Source: Paractinoplanes durhamensis
GTDB taxonomy: Bacteria > Actinomycetota > Actinomycetes > Mycobacteriales > Micromonosporaceae
Direction: 5' to 3'
Assembly (NCBI RefSeq): GCF_016862175.1
Contig: NZ_BOML01000085.1
Coordinates: forward strand, 1-64,000
Length of the DNA: 64,000 nt
Below the pieces are notes generated by a model. The model did not search any database. It was not told the DNA's origin and worked only from the letters and a program-made list of their open reading frames with translations. Made by a program: the position numbers and the translations under genes. This document shows positions 39,947 to 49,500 of this stretch, one piece after another; the first letter of the stretch is position 1; every line of letters begins with the position of its first letter.

Positions 39947-40567
39947 TTACAGCCCGGCGACCCAGTTGCGCAACACCGCGTAACCGGCGTCGGCCGACTT
40001 CTCCGGGTGGAACTGGGCGACGGTGAGGCTGCCGAGCTCGACCGCGGCCGCGAACGGCCGATCGTGGCTCGCGGTGGTCACCGTGGCGCCGGCGCTCTTC
40101 AGAAGATCAAGATCCCGTGCTGCGTACGAGTGGACGAAGTAGAACCGGACATCCGCGGGCAGGCCCTGGAACACTTCGGAATTGTCCGGAATCTCGACGG
40201 TGTTCCAGCCCATGTGCGGGATGCGCGCGGCGTCGAGCTTGCTGACCACGCCGGGCAGCAGGCCGAGGCCCTTGGTCTCCACCCCGTGCTCGACGCCCGA
40301 GTCGAAGAAGATCTGCATGCCGACGCAGACCCCGATGACCGGTTTGCCGGCCGCGACCCGCTCGGCGATCACCGGCCCGGCCCCGAGCTGCTCGATCCCG
40401 GCCATGCACGCCGCGTAGGCGCCCACCCCCGGCACGAACAGCCCGTCCGCGGCCGCCGCCGCGTCGAGGTCACTGGTCACCGTCACGTCCGCACCGGTGC
40501 GCGCGACGGCCCGCTCGGCCGACCGCAGATTGCCCGACCCGTAGTCGAGCACCACGACCGAGGTCAT
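39947..40567 (-). CDS. hisH: imidazole glycerol phosphate synthase glutaminase subunit
   Basis: Class I glutamine amidotransferase, 206 residues, feeding ammonia to HisF. The catalytic triad is C81 (GVCVGMQIFFDSG), H187 and E189 (QFHPEKS). The ATG is in a TGATG overlap with the preceding 52-codon gene; a GTG one codon earlier would also work. Its partner hisF lies 2.9 kb downstream, beyond the LysR/EamA pair. Confidence 0.97.
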   Translation of the reverse strand: MTSVVVLDYGSGNLRSAERAVARTGADVTVTSDLDAAAAADGLFVPGVGAYAACMAGIEQLGAGPVIAERVAAGKPVIGVCVGMQIFFDSGVEHGVETKGLGLLPGVVSKLDAARIPHMGWNTVEIPDNSEVFQGLPADVRFYFVHSYAARDLDLLKSAGATVTTASHDRPFAAAVELGSLTVAQFHPEKSADAGYAVLRNWVAGL

Positions 40568-40725
40568 CACGAGCCTCCGGGAAGCATCCAGGCCACGCCG
40601 CCCGCGACGGCCAGCGCGGCGAGCACGCCGACCAGCCCCACGCTGAACTTCGTGGCACCCGACCTGACCAGCTGGATCACGCCGCCGACCAGGAAGCCGG
40701 CGACGATGAAGCAGACGACCGCCAT
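40567..40725 (-). CDS. 52-aa membrane protein between hisB and hisH
   Basis: A small protein starting MAVVCFIVAGFLVGGVIQLV, with a second hydrophobic stretch (VGLVGVLAALAVAGGVAWML). Both ends are TGATG overlaps: its ATG overlaps the hisB stop and its stop overlaps the hisH start, strong evidence that it is translated. Two helices with a short RSGATKF loop. It may be a small subunit or simply part of the operon's coupling; no family is recognised. Confidence 0.75.
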   Translation of the reverse strand: MAVVCFIVAGFLVGGVIQLVRSGATKFSVGLVGVLAALAVAGGVAWMLPGGS

Positions 40726-41336
40726 CAGAGCACGCCCTTGGTGGACGGCAGCGCGCCGGCGTTGCGCGGGTCGATCTCGACGGCCTCGCGCAGCGCCCGG
40801 GAGAACGCCTTGAACTGCGCCTCGACCACGTGGTGGGCGTCCGCCTTGCCGCCGTCGCGGGCCGCCCGCAGCACGCTGACGTGCAGGGTCACCTTGGCCG
40901 CGAAGCCGAACGACTCGAAGATGTGCCGGGTCATGCTGGTCGGGTAGACCGGGCCGACGTAGGGCGCCAGCTCCGGCTCGTCGTGCACCACATAGGGCCG
41001 GCCGGACAGGTCGACCGCGGCCCGGCACAGCACCTCGTCCATCGGGATCGTCGCCGACCCGTACCGCCGGATGCCGGCCTTGTCGCCCAGCGCGCGGGCG
41101 AACGCCTCGCCGAGGGCGATGGCGGTGTCCTCCATCGTGTGGTGCGCGTCGATCTCCAGGTCGCCCTCGGTGCGCACGGTCAGGTCGAACCCGCCGTGCT
41201 TGGCGAGCTGGTTGAGCATGTGGTCGTAGAAGCCGACCCCGGTGTTCAGGTCACCCTTGCCGGTGCCGTCGAGGTCGATCTCGACGAGCACCTTGGTCTC
41301 GTTGGTGACGCGCTCCACCTTCGCGGTGCGACTCAC
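40725..41336 (-). CDS. hisB: imidazoleglycerol-phosphate dehydratase
   Basis: Mn-dependent dehydratase, 203 residues, monofunctional as in other actinobacteria (no phosphatase domain). The metal-binding repeats are DAHHTMEDTAIALGEA and DAHHVVEAQFKA. The GTG start lies in a GTGA overlap with the hisC stop and gives MSRTAKVERVTNETKV. Upstream codons in the same frame belong to hisC's reverse reading and are ignored. Confidence 0.97.
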   Translation of the reverse strand: MSRTAKVERVTNETKVLVEIDLDGTGKGDLNTGVGFYDHMLNQLAKHGGFDLTVRTEGDLEIDAHHTMEDTAIALGEAFARALGDKAGIRRYGSATIPMDEVLCRAAVDLSGRPYVVHDEPELAPYVGPVYPTSMTRHIFESFGFAAKVTLHVSVLRAARDGGKADAHHVVEAQFKAFSRALREAVEIDPRNAGALPSTKGVL

Positions 41337-42403
41337 TTCAGGGCCTCCGTTGCCTGCAAAAACGCGTCGGTCTCGGCCGGGGTCCCGGCGGTCACCCGCA
41401 GCCAGCCGGCCAGGCCGACGTCGCGGATCAATACACCTTGGTCGAGCAGGCGCTGCCAAGCGATTTTCTGGTCGCCGCCTACCCCGAACAGAACGAAGTT
41501 GGCATCGCTGTCGGCCACCCGGTGGCCGCGCTCACGCAGCGTGCTGACGATCCGGTCACGCTGCTCCTTGATCGCCTCGACGGTCGCGAGCAGAGCGTCA
41601 CGTTGCGCCACCGCCGCGCGGGCGGCGGCCTGGGTCAGCGAGCTCAGGTGGTACGGGAGTCGCACCAGCTGGACGGCGTCGACCACCGCCGGGCCCGCCG
41701 CGAAGTAGCCGAGCCGGCCGCCGGCGAACCCGAACGCCTTGCTCATCGTGCGGCTGACGACCAGGCGCGGGTGCTCGGGCAGCAGCGTCAGCGCACTCAG
41801 GGTGCCCTCGCGGGCGAATTCCGCGTAAGCCTCGTCCACGATGACCATGCCGCGAGCCGCCTCAAGGACCGCCGTGATCACGTCGGGGTCGAGCGCCGTC
41901 CCGGTCGGGTTGTTCGGCGAGCAGAGAAAGACCAGGTCCGGGTCGTGCTCTTCGAGCGCTGCCACCGCTTTATCCGGATTCAGGCTGAAATCAGGGTCGC
42001 GGAGCGCGCCGATCCAGCGCGTTCCGGTCCCCAGCGCGAGCAGCGGGTGCATCGAATACGACGGCCCGAACCCGAGGGCTGACCGACCGGGCCCGCCGAA
42101 CGCCTGGAGCAACTGCTGCTGCACCTCGTTCGACCCGTTGGCCGCCCACACGTTGGCCACGGTCAGCCCGTGCCCCAGGTAATCGGCCAGCGCCGTACGC
42201 AAAGCAATCGCATCCCGGTCCGGGTAGCGGTTGAGATCGCGCAGCTCGGCCTGCATCGCCTTGCCGATCGCCTCGACCACGTCGTCCGGCAGGGCGTACG
42301 AGTTCTCGTTGGTGTTGAGCCGCACCGCCACGTCGAGTTGCGGCGCGCCGTAGGGCGTCTGCCCGCGCAGATCGTCCCGGATCGGCAGATCGTCGATCCT
42401 CAT
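41333..42403 (-). CDS. hisC: histidinol-phosphate aminotransferase
   Basis: PLP aminotransferase (fold type I), 356 residues, converting imidazole-acetol phosphate to histidinol phosphate. PLP lysine K222 is in SRTMSKAFGFAGGRLGY; RLNTNENSY, SPNNPTG and VDEAYAEFA are the usual motifs. The ATG overlaps the hisD stop (ATGA). Confidence 0.97.
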   Translation of the reverse strand: MRIDDLPIRDDLRGQTPYGAPQLDVAVRLNTNENSYALPDDVVEAIGKAMQAELRDLNRYPDRDAIALRTALADYLGHGLTVANVWAANGSNEVQQQLLQAFGGPGRSALGFGPSYSMHPLLALGTGTRWIGALRDPDFSLNPDKAVAALEEHDPDLVFLCSPNNPTGTALDPDVITAVLEAARGMVIVDEAYAEFAREGTLSALTLLPEHPRLVVSRTMSKAFGFAGGRLGYFAAGPAVVDAVQLVRLPYHLSSLTQAAARAAVAQRDALLATVEAIKEQRDRIVSTLRERGHRVADSDANFVLFGVGGDQKIAWQRLLDQGVLIRDVGLAGWLRVTAGTPAETDAFLQATEALK

Positions 42404-43710
42404 CGGCCGAACCTCACTTGGACCGCCTCGCCGTGCGCCGGCAGGTCTTCGGCGTTGGCCAGGGTGACCACGTGCTTGGCGACGTCCTTGAGCGCGGCCT
42501 CGTCGTACTCGATGACGTGGATGCCGCGCAGGAACGACTGCACCGACAGCCCCGAGGAGTGCCGCGCGCAGCCCGCGGTCGGCAGCACGTGGTTGGAGCC
42601 GGCCGCGTAGTCCCCCAGCGAGACCGGCGACCACGCCCCCACGAAGATCGCGCCGGCGTTACGGACCCGCATGGCCCACTGCCGCGCGTCGCGCGTCTGG
42701 ATCTCCAGGTGCTCGGCCGCGTACGCGTCGACCACCGCCAGCCCCTGCTCCAGATCGTCGACCAGCACCACGCCGGACTGCTCGCCGGTCAGCGAGGTGC
42801 GCACCCGCTCGGCGTGCTTGGTGGCCGCGACCATCGGGGCGAGCGCGGCCTCGACCGACGCGATCAGCGCTTCCGAGTCGGTGACCAGCACGCTGGCCGC
42901 CAGGGGGTCGTGCTCGGCCTGGCTGATCAGGTCGGCGGCGACGTGCCGCGGGTCGGCGGTCTCGTCGGCCAGGATGGCGATCTCGGTCGGCCCGGCCTCG
43001 GCGTCGATCCCGACCGTGCCCTGCAGCAGGCGCTTGGCCGCGGTGACCCAGATGTTGCCCGGCCCGGTGATGACGTCGACCGGTTCGCAGCGGTCACCCT
43101 CGTCGGCGCCGTCGGAGCCGTAGCCGAGCATCGCGACGGCCTGGGCGCCACCGACGGAGTAGACCTCGTCGACGCCGAGCAGCGCGCAGGCGGCGAGCAC
43201 CCGGGCATCCGGCAGGCCGCCGTTCTCCTTCTGCGGGGGCGACGCCACGACCAGCGCATCCACCCCGGCCTCCTGGGCCGGCACCACGTTCATCACCACG
43301 GTCGACGGGTAGACGGCCAGGCCGCCGGGCACATACAGCCCGACCCGCTCGACCGGCACCCAGCGCTCGGTGACCGTGCCGCCGTCGACCACCTGAGTGG
43401 TGACATCCGAGCGGCGCTGGTCGCGGTGCACCTTGCGGGCCCGCTTGATCGACTCGAGCAGGGCCTCCCGGATCTCCGGTTCCAGGGCCTCTCCGGCGGC
43501 CGTGATGGCCTCCTTGGGCACCCGCAGCCGGGTCAGCTCGACCCCGTCGAACCGGCTGGTGGCCTCCTGGATGGCGGCGAAGCCGCGCTGATGGACCGCC
43601 TCGACCACCGGACGGATCCGCTCGACGGCGACAGACACGTCCAGCTGTGCCCGGGGCAGGATGCCCCGGGGATCCCGGCGGGAGCCACGCAGGTCAGTCA
43701 GTTTCAGCAC
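42400..43710 (-). CDS. hisD: histidinol dehydrogenase
   Basis: Zn- and NAD-dependent, 436 residues; oxidises histidinol to histidine in two steps. Signatures are GVDEVYSVGGAQAVAMLGYG, VDVITGPGNIWVTAAKR, the catalytic Glu/His in YAAEHLEI, and GSNHVLPT. The GTG start has TAGAAT six bases upstream, so the his transcript is probably leaderless and begins here. It heads hisD-C-B-(52 aa)-H-(105 aa)-priA with overlapping or nearly touching genes. Confidence 0.97.
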   Translation of the reverse strand: MLKLTDLRGSRRDPRGILPRAQLDVSVAVERIRPVVEAVHQRGFAAIQEATSRFDGVELTRLRVPKEAITAAGEALEPEIREALLESIKRARKVHRDQRRSDVTTQVVDGGTVTERWVPVERVGLYVPGGLAVYPSTVVMNVVPAQEAGVDALVVASPPQKENGGLPDARVLAACALLGVDEVYSVGGAQAVAMLGYGSDGADEGDRCEPVDVITGPGNIWVTAAKRLLQGTVGIDAEAGPTEIAILADETADPRHVAADLISQAEHDPLAASVLVTDSEALIASVEAALAPMVAATKHAERVRTSLTGEQSGVVLVDDLEQGLAVVDAYAAEHLEIQTRDARQWAMRVRNAGAIFVGAWSPVSLGDYAAGSNHVLPTAGCARHSSGLSVQSFLRGIHVIEYDEAALKDVAKHVVTLANAEDLPAHGEAVQVRFGR

Positions 43711-43716
43711 GCCGCA

Positions 43717-43722
43717 ATTCTA
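43717..43722 (-). promoter_or_regulatory. -10 box of the his operon
   Basis: TAGAAT on the minus strand, followed by TGCGGC and then the hisD GTG. The six-base distance predicts a leaderless mRNA. A -35 box is not clear. Confidence 0.5.
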
Positions 43723-43767
43723 GGCGGCCCGCTCCCCGGCCCGGCGCCTGCCACCGGCCCGGGCCCA

Positions 43768-43782
43768 CCGCGTGAGACGCGG
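43768..43782 (-). terminator. short hairpin after the mannosyltransferase gene
   Basis: CCGCGT and ACGCGG pair around GAG, three bases beyond the stop codon read on the minus strand. It lacks a T tract, so it may only attenuate read-through into the his operon. Confidence 0.35.
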
Positions 43783-43785
43783 CTC

Positions 43786-45000
43786 TCAAGCCACGAACGT
43801 CACGTCCAGCAGGAAGGTCGCCAGCATCAGCGCCTGCAGCATGTAACCGGCGGCGATGTAGACCTTCTCGAAGGCCGGGCTCTTCCCGATCCGGGCCAGC
43901 ACGATGAAGATCGCCGTGTACTCCAGGACGAACCGCGGCGCCGACATCAGCCAGCGGTTGTTGCCGACGATGGTGCAGTTGGTCAGCAGCAGCGGCAGCA
44001 CCGTGGCGAGCAGCAGATAATACTGATCCTTGCGGAACTTCCACGGGCCGACGAAGCCCAGCACGGTCAGCACGATCGCGAACAGGGTGGCAGCCACCTC
44101 GAACAGGGTGAGCGTGTGCCACTCGTTCAGCCACGGCATGCCGCCGATCGCCTTCATCCCGTCCCACAGCGCGTGCCCGGGCCAGGTGTACTGCCGGTCC
44201 CAGTGCTTCTGCGCGTCGACGAACGCGAGCCAGTTACCCCAGGAAACCTTGCAATAGATCATGTACGCGATCAGGCCGAGCGGCATCAGGCCGAAGCTCA
44301 GCACGTCCCAGCGGATCCGGCCGAGCTTCCCGTCGCGCTGCCGCAAATACTCCCAGGCGACCGGCACCGCCAGCAGCAGCCCGAACAGCCGGGTGCCACC
44401 GGCCAGCCCGGCGAACGCCCCGGCCAGCCAGAAGTTCGACCGGCGCGCGGCGTAGAGACTGGCCACGCAGAGCAGCACGAACATCGACTCGTTGTACGCC
44501 CCGAACAGGAAGAACGCGGTCGGGAAAGCGGCCAGGAAGGCGATCGACCGGCCCGCGACCCTCGTGTCGAACTCGGTCTCCACCAGCCGGAACATCACCA
44601 CCAGCAGCAGGTACGCGCAGACCGTTGTCACCGCGAACGCGGCGATCAGCGCCCGGCCCGGCAGCACCCAGTCGACCACCCGCACGGTGATCGGGTAGAG
44701 CGGGTAGAACGCCACCGAGTCCGGGTTGGCGTGATAGCCCCGCTCGGCGATCTGGGTGTAGAAGGTGGCGTCCTGGTGGTGCCAGGTGTTGCCGATGTCG
44801 GGCAGGCCCGGCGCCGGCGTCTTGGTGACCCGCCAGGTGTAGACGCTGGCCACCACGTACGCGACGTTCGCGGCGAGCCAGGAACCGAACGCCGCCACGA
44901 GCGCCGGGCGCCACGGCGCGAGCCGCTGCCGCCAGCCGGACGGCTCGTCGTACGTCATGACGACCGTGTCGTCGACAGTGGCGGTACTCGATGGGGACAC
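43786..45000 (-). CDS. PIG-V-like membrane mannosyltransferase (GT76)
   Basis: 404 residues with about 9-10 hydrophobic helices. The luminal-side motif HHQDATFYTQIAERGY and VAFYPLYPI near 90-110 are the core of the PIG-V family, which transfers mannose from a polyprenyl-phosphate donor outside the membrane. In actinomycetes such enzymes build lipoglycans or glycoproteins; the acceptor is unknown. The start is the GTG at 45000, six bases after TATAGT; a TTG at 45015 would lie inside that box. Divergent from the LON-domain gene. Confidence 0.82.
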   Translation of the reverse strand: MSPSSTATVDDTVVMTYDEPSGWRQRLAPWRPALVAAFGSWLAANVAYVVASVYTWRVTKTPAPGLPDIGNTWHHQDATFYTQIAERGYHANPDSVAFYPLYPITVRVVDWVLPGRALIAAFAVTTVCAYLLLVVMFRLVETEFDTRVAGRSIAFLAAFPTAFFLFGAYNESMFVLLCVASLYAARRSNFWLAGAFAGLAGGTRLFGLLLAVPVAWEYLRQRDGKLGRIRWDVLSFGLMPLGLIAYMIYCKVSWGNWLAFVDAQKHWDRQYTWPGHALWDGMKAIGGMPWLNEWHTLTLFEVAATLFAIVLTVLGFVGPWKFRKDQYYLLLATVLPLLLTNCTIVGNNRWLMSAPRFVLEYTAIFIVLARIGKSPAFEKVYIAAGYMLQALMLATFLLDVTFVA

Positions 45001-45080
45001 GGCGGCACTATACAAAAGTTCCTCGCGTCCGCGGTGCCCCCCGCACCCCGCCCCTTTACCCCGCCACGGCGGTGCCAGGG

Positions 45081-45108
45081 TTGACCATGGTGAGGCGGCC
45101 GATAGGCT
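45081..45108 (+). promoter_or_regulatory. promoter of the LON-domain gene (leaderless)
   Basis: TTGACC and TAGGCT are separated by 16 nt, and six bases follow before the GTG at 45115. A good sigma-70-like promoter with +1 at or next to the start codon. Confidence 0.65.
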
Positions 45109-45114
45109 GAGGCC

Positions 45115-45822
45115 GTGAGCGAGCGGCTACCTGTATTCCCCCTGGGTACGGTGCTGTTTCCCGGCCTCGTGCTGCCCCTGCACATCTTCGAGGAACGCTA
45201 CCGTTCCCTGGTCCGTGAGCTGGTGGCCAGCCCGGAGGACGGCCCGCACGAGTTCGGGGTGGTCACTCTCCGCCGCGGCGCCGAGGCACCGTCCCCGGCG
45301 GCCGACGACGATTCCGGCCCGGAGCCCGCGGCGGTGAAGACCGACGATCTCTACCCGGTCGGCTGCACCGCCGAGCTGCGCCAGGTGACCGAGCTGCCGG
45401 ACGGTCGCTTCGACATCATGACCGTGGGCCGCCGCCGCTTCACGATCCTCGACGTGCAGCAGGGCGCCGAGCCCTACCTGACCGCCCGGGTCGAGTGGCT
45501 GCCCGAGGAGTCCGCCGACGAGATCGCCGCGGCGCTGGCCCCGCGCGCGCTGGCTGCCTTCCGCACCTACCTCGACCTGCTGCGCCCCGACTCGGAGGCG
45601 CTCGACGCGGTCCCCGCCGACCCGACCGTGCTGTCGCACCTGATCGCCGCCACCGCCCAGCTGACCACCGACGAGCGGCAGTTGCTGCTGGCCGCGCCGG
45701 ACACGGCGAGCCGGCTGCGCGCCGAGCTGAAGCTGCTCAACCGTGAGGCCGGGCTGCTCGCCAAGGTCCGCGCGGTGCCGGTGCCGCTGTCGGATCTGGC
45801 CCGGCCCGCCAGCCCTAACTGA
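45115..45822 (+). CDS. LON substrate-binding domain protein
   Basis: 235 residues. The N-terminus LPVFPLGTVLFPGLVLPLHI is the hallmark of the Lon N-terminal (LAN) domain, with IFEERYRSLV and YPVGCTAELRQV following. There is no ATPase or protease part, so it is a stand-alone LON-domain protein, common in actinobacteria and of unknown role, perhaps a substrate adaptor. GTG start with its own promoter. Its end overlaps the convergent membrane gene by 8 bp. Confidence 0.9.
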   Translation: MSERLPVFPLGTVLFPGLVLPLHIFEERYRSLVRELVASPEDGPHEFGVVTLRRGAEAPSPAADDDSGPEPAAVKTDDLYPVGCTAELRQVTELPDGRFDIMTVGRRRFTILDVQQGAEPYLTARVEWLPEESADEIAAALAPRALAAFRTYLDLLRPDSEALDAVPADPTVLSHLIAATAQLTTDERQLLLAAPDTASRLRAELKLLNREAGLLAKVRAVPVPLSDLARPASPN

Positions 45823-46531
45823 TCGGGCGGCCCGGCTCGGATTCCTCGACCAACTGCTCCTGCGGCGGCGGCCACTCGTTCTCGGCCGCGACGTTGTTCG
45901 GCCCGTAACCGGGTCGCGCGCCGGGATGCTCCAGGTCGGGGTCGTTCGACCAGCCGGCCAGCAGGGTGAGCACGATCGCCGCCGCGAACGCCGGCACCAG
46001 CATCGGCCCGGTCGAGTGCACCTCGGGCGGCGCCAGGTAGGTGGCGCCGCGCGCGGCGGTCTCGCTCCACTGCTGGTAGGCGCTCTTCCCGACCATCTCG
46101 CCGACCCATGGGCCGACCAGGTAACCGGCGCCGAGCGCCCCGGCGATCACGCCGGCCAGCAGGAACGGGCCGCGGTCGCGGCGCAGCACCAGCCAGGCGA
46201 CCACCGCCACGAGCAGGCCGAAGCCGAGGCCGAGCAACGTGTACCAGCCGTCGGCGGCGATGTACTCCTCGGGCGAGGAGTCGTTGATGACGATGCCCTG
46301 CCCGGTCTGCACGACCGGCACGGCCGGCGCGAGCCACGCCCACAGCAGGCCCAACGGGGCGCCGAGGGCGAGCACGACGGCCGCGCTCAGCACCGCGACC
46401 GCGGCGGTGCGCCGCCACGGCCGGCGCGTGGTGATGTTCAGCTCCCACCAGCGCGGAGCCGCCTCGGGCTCCGGCTCGGGACCGGACGGATGGGCCAGGC
46501 CGTAACCGGGCGTCTCCTCACTCGGATTCAC
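45815..46531 (-). CDS. four-helix membrane protein (DUF2567-like, tentative)
   Basis: 238 residues: a charged N-terminus, then about four hydrophobic helices (VLSAAVVLALGAPLGLLWAW, YTLLGLGFGLLVAVVAWLVL, FLLAGVIAGALGAGYLVG, MLVPAFAAAIVLTLLAG) and an acidic, Pro-rich tail. The segment VPVVQTGQGIVINDSSPEEY between helices 1 and 2 should be outside. It resembles an actinobacterial family of unknown function; the DUF number is from memory. GTG start, 22 bp after dnaE on the same strand. Confidence 0.65.
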   Translation of the reverse strand: MNPSEETPGYGLAHPSGPEPEPEAAPRWWELNITTRRPWRRTAAVAVLSAAVVLALGAPLGLLWAWLAPAVPVVQTGQGIVINDSSPEEYIAADGWYTLLGLGFGLLVAVVAWLVLRRDRGPFLLAGVIAGALGAGYLVGPWVGEMVGKSAYQQWSETAARGATYLAPPEVHSTGPMLVPAFAAAIVLTLLAGWSNDPDLEHPGARPGYGPNNVAAENEWPPPQEQLVEESEPGRPIS

Positions 46532-46553
46532 CCTACGATCCTGCCAGGTCCGG

Positions 46554-49500
46554 TCAGGCAACTGCGGAGGGGCCGAGGATCGTCTTGAGGTCGGCACGCA
46601 GCGCGGGGGTCGGCGCGACCCGGACCGCGCCCAGGCGCAGGACCGTGGTGCGGCTGCCGTTCTGCAGGTGGACGTGCACCTCGGCGTCGCCGGGATGGCT
46701 GATCAGGATGTCCTTCAGCTCGGTCACCAGCGGCGGGGTGCAGCGGGTGATCGGCATGGTGAGGGTGATCGGCTTGCTGTCCGGGTTGTGGGTGACATCC
46801 GGCAGCGACATGTCCATCGCCATGATGCGCGGGGTGTCGTCGCGCCGGTCGATCCGGCCCTTCACGATCACGATCGCGTCCTCGGCAATGTACTGCCCGA
46901 TCACCTCGTACGTGTTCGGGAAGAACAGCGCCTCGACCCCGCCGGCCAGGTCTTCCAGGGTCGCCGACGCCCACGCCCGGCCCTGCTTGGTGATCCGCCG
47001 CTGCACGCCGGTCAGGATGCCGGCCAGGGTGACCACCTGGCCGTCCGGGACGGAGCCTTCCTCGTTGAGGGCGGCGATCGTGGTGTCGGCCGAGTTGGCG
47101 AGCAGCTGCTCGAGACCGGCGAGCGGGTGGTCGGAGACGTAGAGCCCGAGCATCTCGCGCTCGAAGGCCAGCTTGTCGCGCTTGTCCCACTCGCTGTCGC
47201 CGATGGTCGGCATGGCGACGGTCGCGGCACTGCCGCCGTCGGTGTCGCCGAACGCGCCGAACAGGTCGAACTGGCCGGCCGCCTCGTTGCGCTTCACATC
47301 CGCGTACGCGTCGATGGCCTCGGCGTGCACGGCGAGCAGGCCCTTGCGGCTGTGCCCCATCGAGTCGAAGGCGCCCGCCTTGATCAGCGATTCAATCGTC
47401 TTCTTGTTGCAGGCGACCGCATCCACCTTCGACAGGAAGTCGTAGAAGTCCTGATACTTACCCTTCTCCTTACGGCAGCGGGCGACCGCCTCGACCACGT
47501 TGTGCCCGACGTTGCGGACCGCGGCCAGACCGAACCGGATGTCCTTGCCGACCGGGGTGAACGGGCCGGCCGACTCGTTGACGTCGGGCGGCAGGACCTG
47601 GATGCCCATGCGCCGGCACTCGGCCAGGTACATCGCCATCTTGTCCTTGTCGTCGCCGACGCTGGTGAGCAGCCCACCCATGTATTCGGCCGGGTAGTGC
47701 GCCTTGAGGTAGGCGGTCCAGTAGGACACCAGACCGTACGCCGCGGAGTGCGCCTTGTTGAACGCGTAGCCGGCGAACGGGACCAGAACGTCCCACACCG
47801 CCTGGATGGCCTCCTTGGAGTAGCCGTGCTCCATGCACCCCTGCTGGAACGGGCCGAACTCCTTGTCGAGGATCTCCTTCTTCTTCTTACCCATCGCCCG
47901 GCGGAGCAGGTCGGCCTGGCCGAGCGTGTAGCCGGCCAGGATCTGCGCGGCGCGCTGCACCTGCTCCTGATAGACGATCAGGCCGTAGGTGGGCTCGAGG
48001 ATCTCGCGCAGCGGCTCCTCCAGCTCCGGATGGATCGGGGTGATGTCCTGGAGCTGGTTTTTCCGGAGCGCGTAGTTGGTGTGCGAGTCGACGCCCATCG
48101 GGCCGGGCCGGTAGAGCGCCAGGACGGCCGAGATGTCCTCGAAGTTGTCCGGCTTCATCAGCCGCAGCAGCGACCGCATCGGCCCGCCGTCCAGCTGGAA
48201 GACGCCGAGCGTGTCGCCCCGGGCCAGCAATTCGTATGCTGCCGGGTCGTCCAGCGGCAGGGCCAGCAGGTCGAGGTCGAGGCTGTGGTTGAGCTTGATG
48301 TTCTTGACGGCGTCGTCGAGGATCGTCAGGTTTCGCAGGCCCAGGAAGTCCATCTTGAGCAGGCCGAGCGTCTCGCAGGTCGGGTAGTCGAACTGCGTGA
48401 TGATCACGCCGTCCGAGGCCCGGCGCATCAGCGGGATGTGGTCGATGATCGGCTCGGCCGACATGATCACGCCGGCCGCGTGCACACCGGTCTGCCGGAT
48501 CAGGCCCTCGATCCCGCGCGCGGTGTCGATCACCTTCTTGACGTCGGGGTTCCCCTCGTACAGCGAGCGGACCTCGCCGGCCTCGCTGTACCGCTTGTCG
48601 TCCTTGTTGAAGATGCCGGAGAGCGTGATGCCCTTGCCCATCACATCCGGCGGCATCGCCTTGGTGATCTGGTCGCCGACCGAGTAGGGGTAACCGAGAA
48701 CCCGGGCCGAGTCCTTGATCGCGGCCTTCGCCTTGATCGTGCCGAACGTGGCGATCTGCGCGACCTTGTCCTCGCCCCAGCGGTCGGTCACGTACTTGAT
48801 GACCTCGCCGCGCCGGCGCTCGTCGAAGTCGATGTCGACATCGGGCATCGAGATGCGCTCGGGGTTGAGGAACCGCTCGAAGATCAGGCCGTGCGGCAGC
48901 GGGTCGAGGTCGGTGATGCCCATCGCGTAGGCCACCAGGGAGCCCGCGGCGGAACCACGGCCGGGGCCGACCGCGATGCCGTTGTTCTTCGACCACTGGA
49001 TGAAGTCGGCGACCACCAGGAAGTAGGCCGGGAAGCCCATCTGGATGATCACGCCCAACTCGTATTCCGCCTGCTTGATGTGCGTCTCCGGGATGCCGTC
49101 CGGGAAGCGCCGGTGCAGGCCCTCGAACGCGACGTGCCGGAAGTACTCCTCCTCCGAATACCCCTCCGGGATCGGGAACCGGGGCATCAGGTTCTTGAAG
49201 GTGAACATGCCGTCGATGTCGACCTTCTCGGCCACCAGCAGCGTCGTGCGGCAGCCCTCCTGCCAGGCATCGGAGGAGTCGACCGCGCGCATCTGGTCGG
49301 CCGACTTCACGAAGTAGCCGTTGCCGTCGAAGCGGAACCGGTTGGGGTCGGCCACGTTGCTGCCGGTCTGCACGCACAGCAGCACGTCGTGCGCCTCGGA
49401 CTGCGCCTCGTAGACGTAGTGCGAGTCGTTGGTGACCAGCGGCCTGATCCCGAGCTTCTGCCCGATCTCCAGCAGGCCGTCACGGACCCGCTTCTCGATC

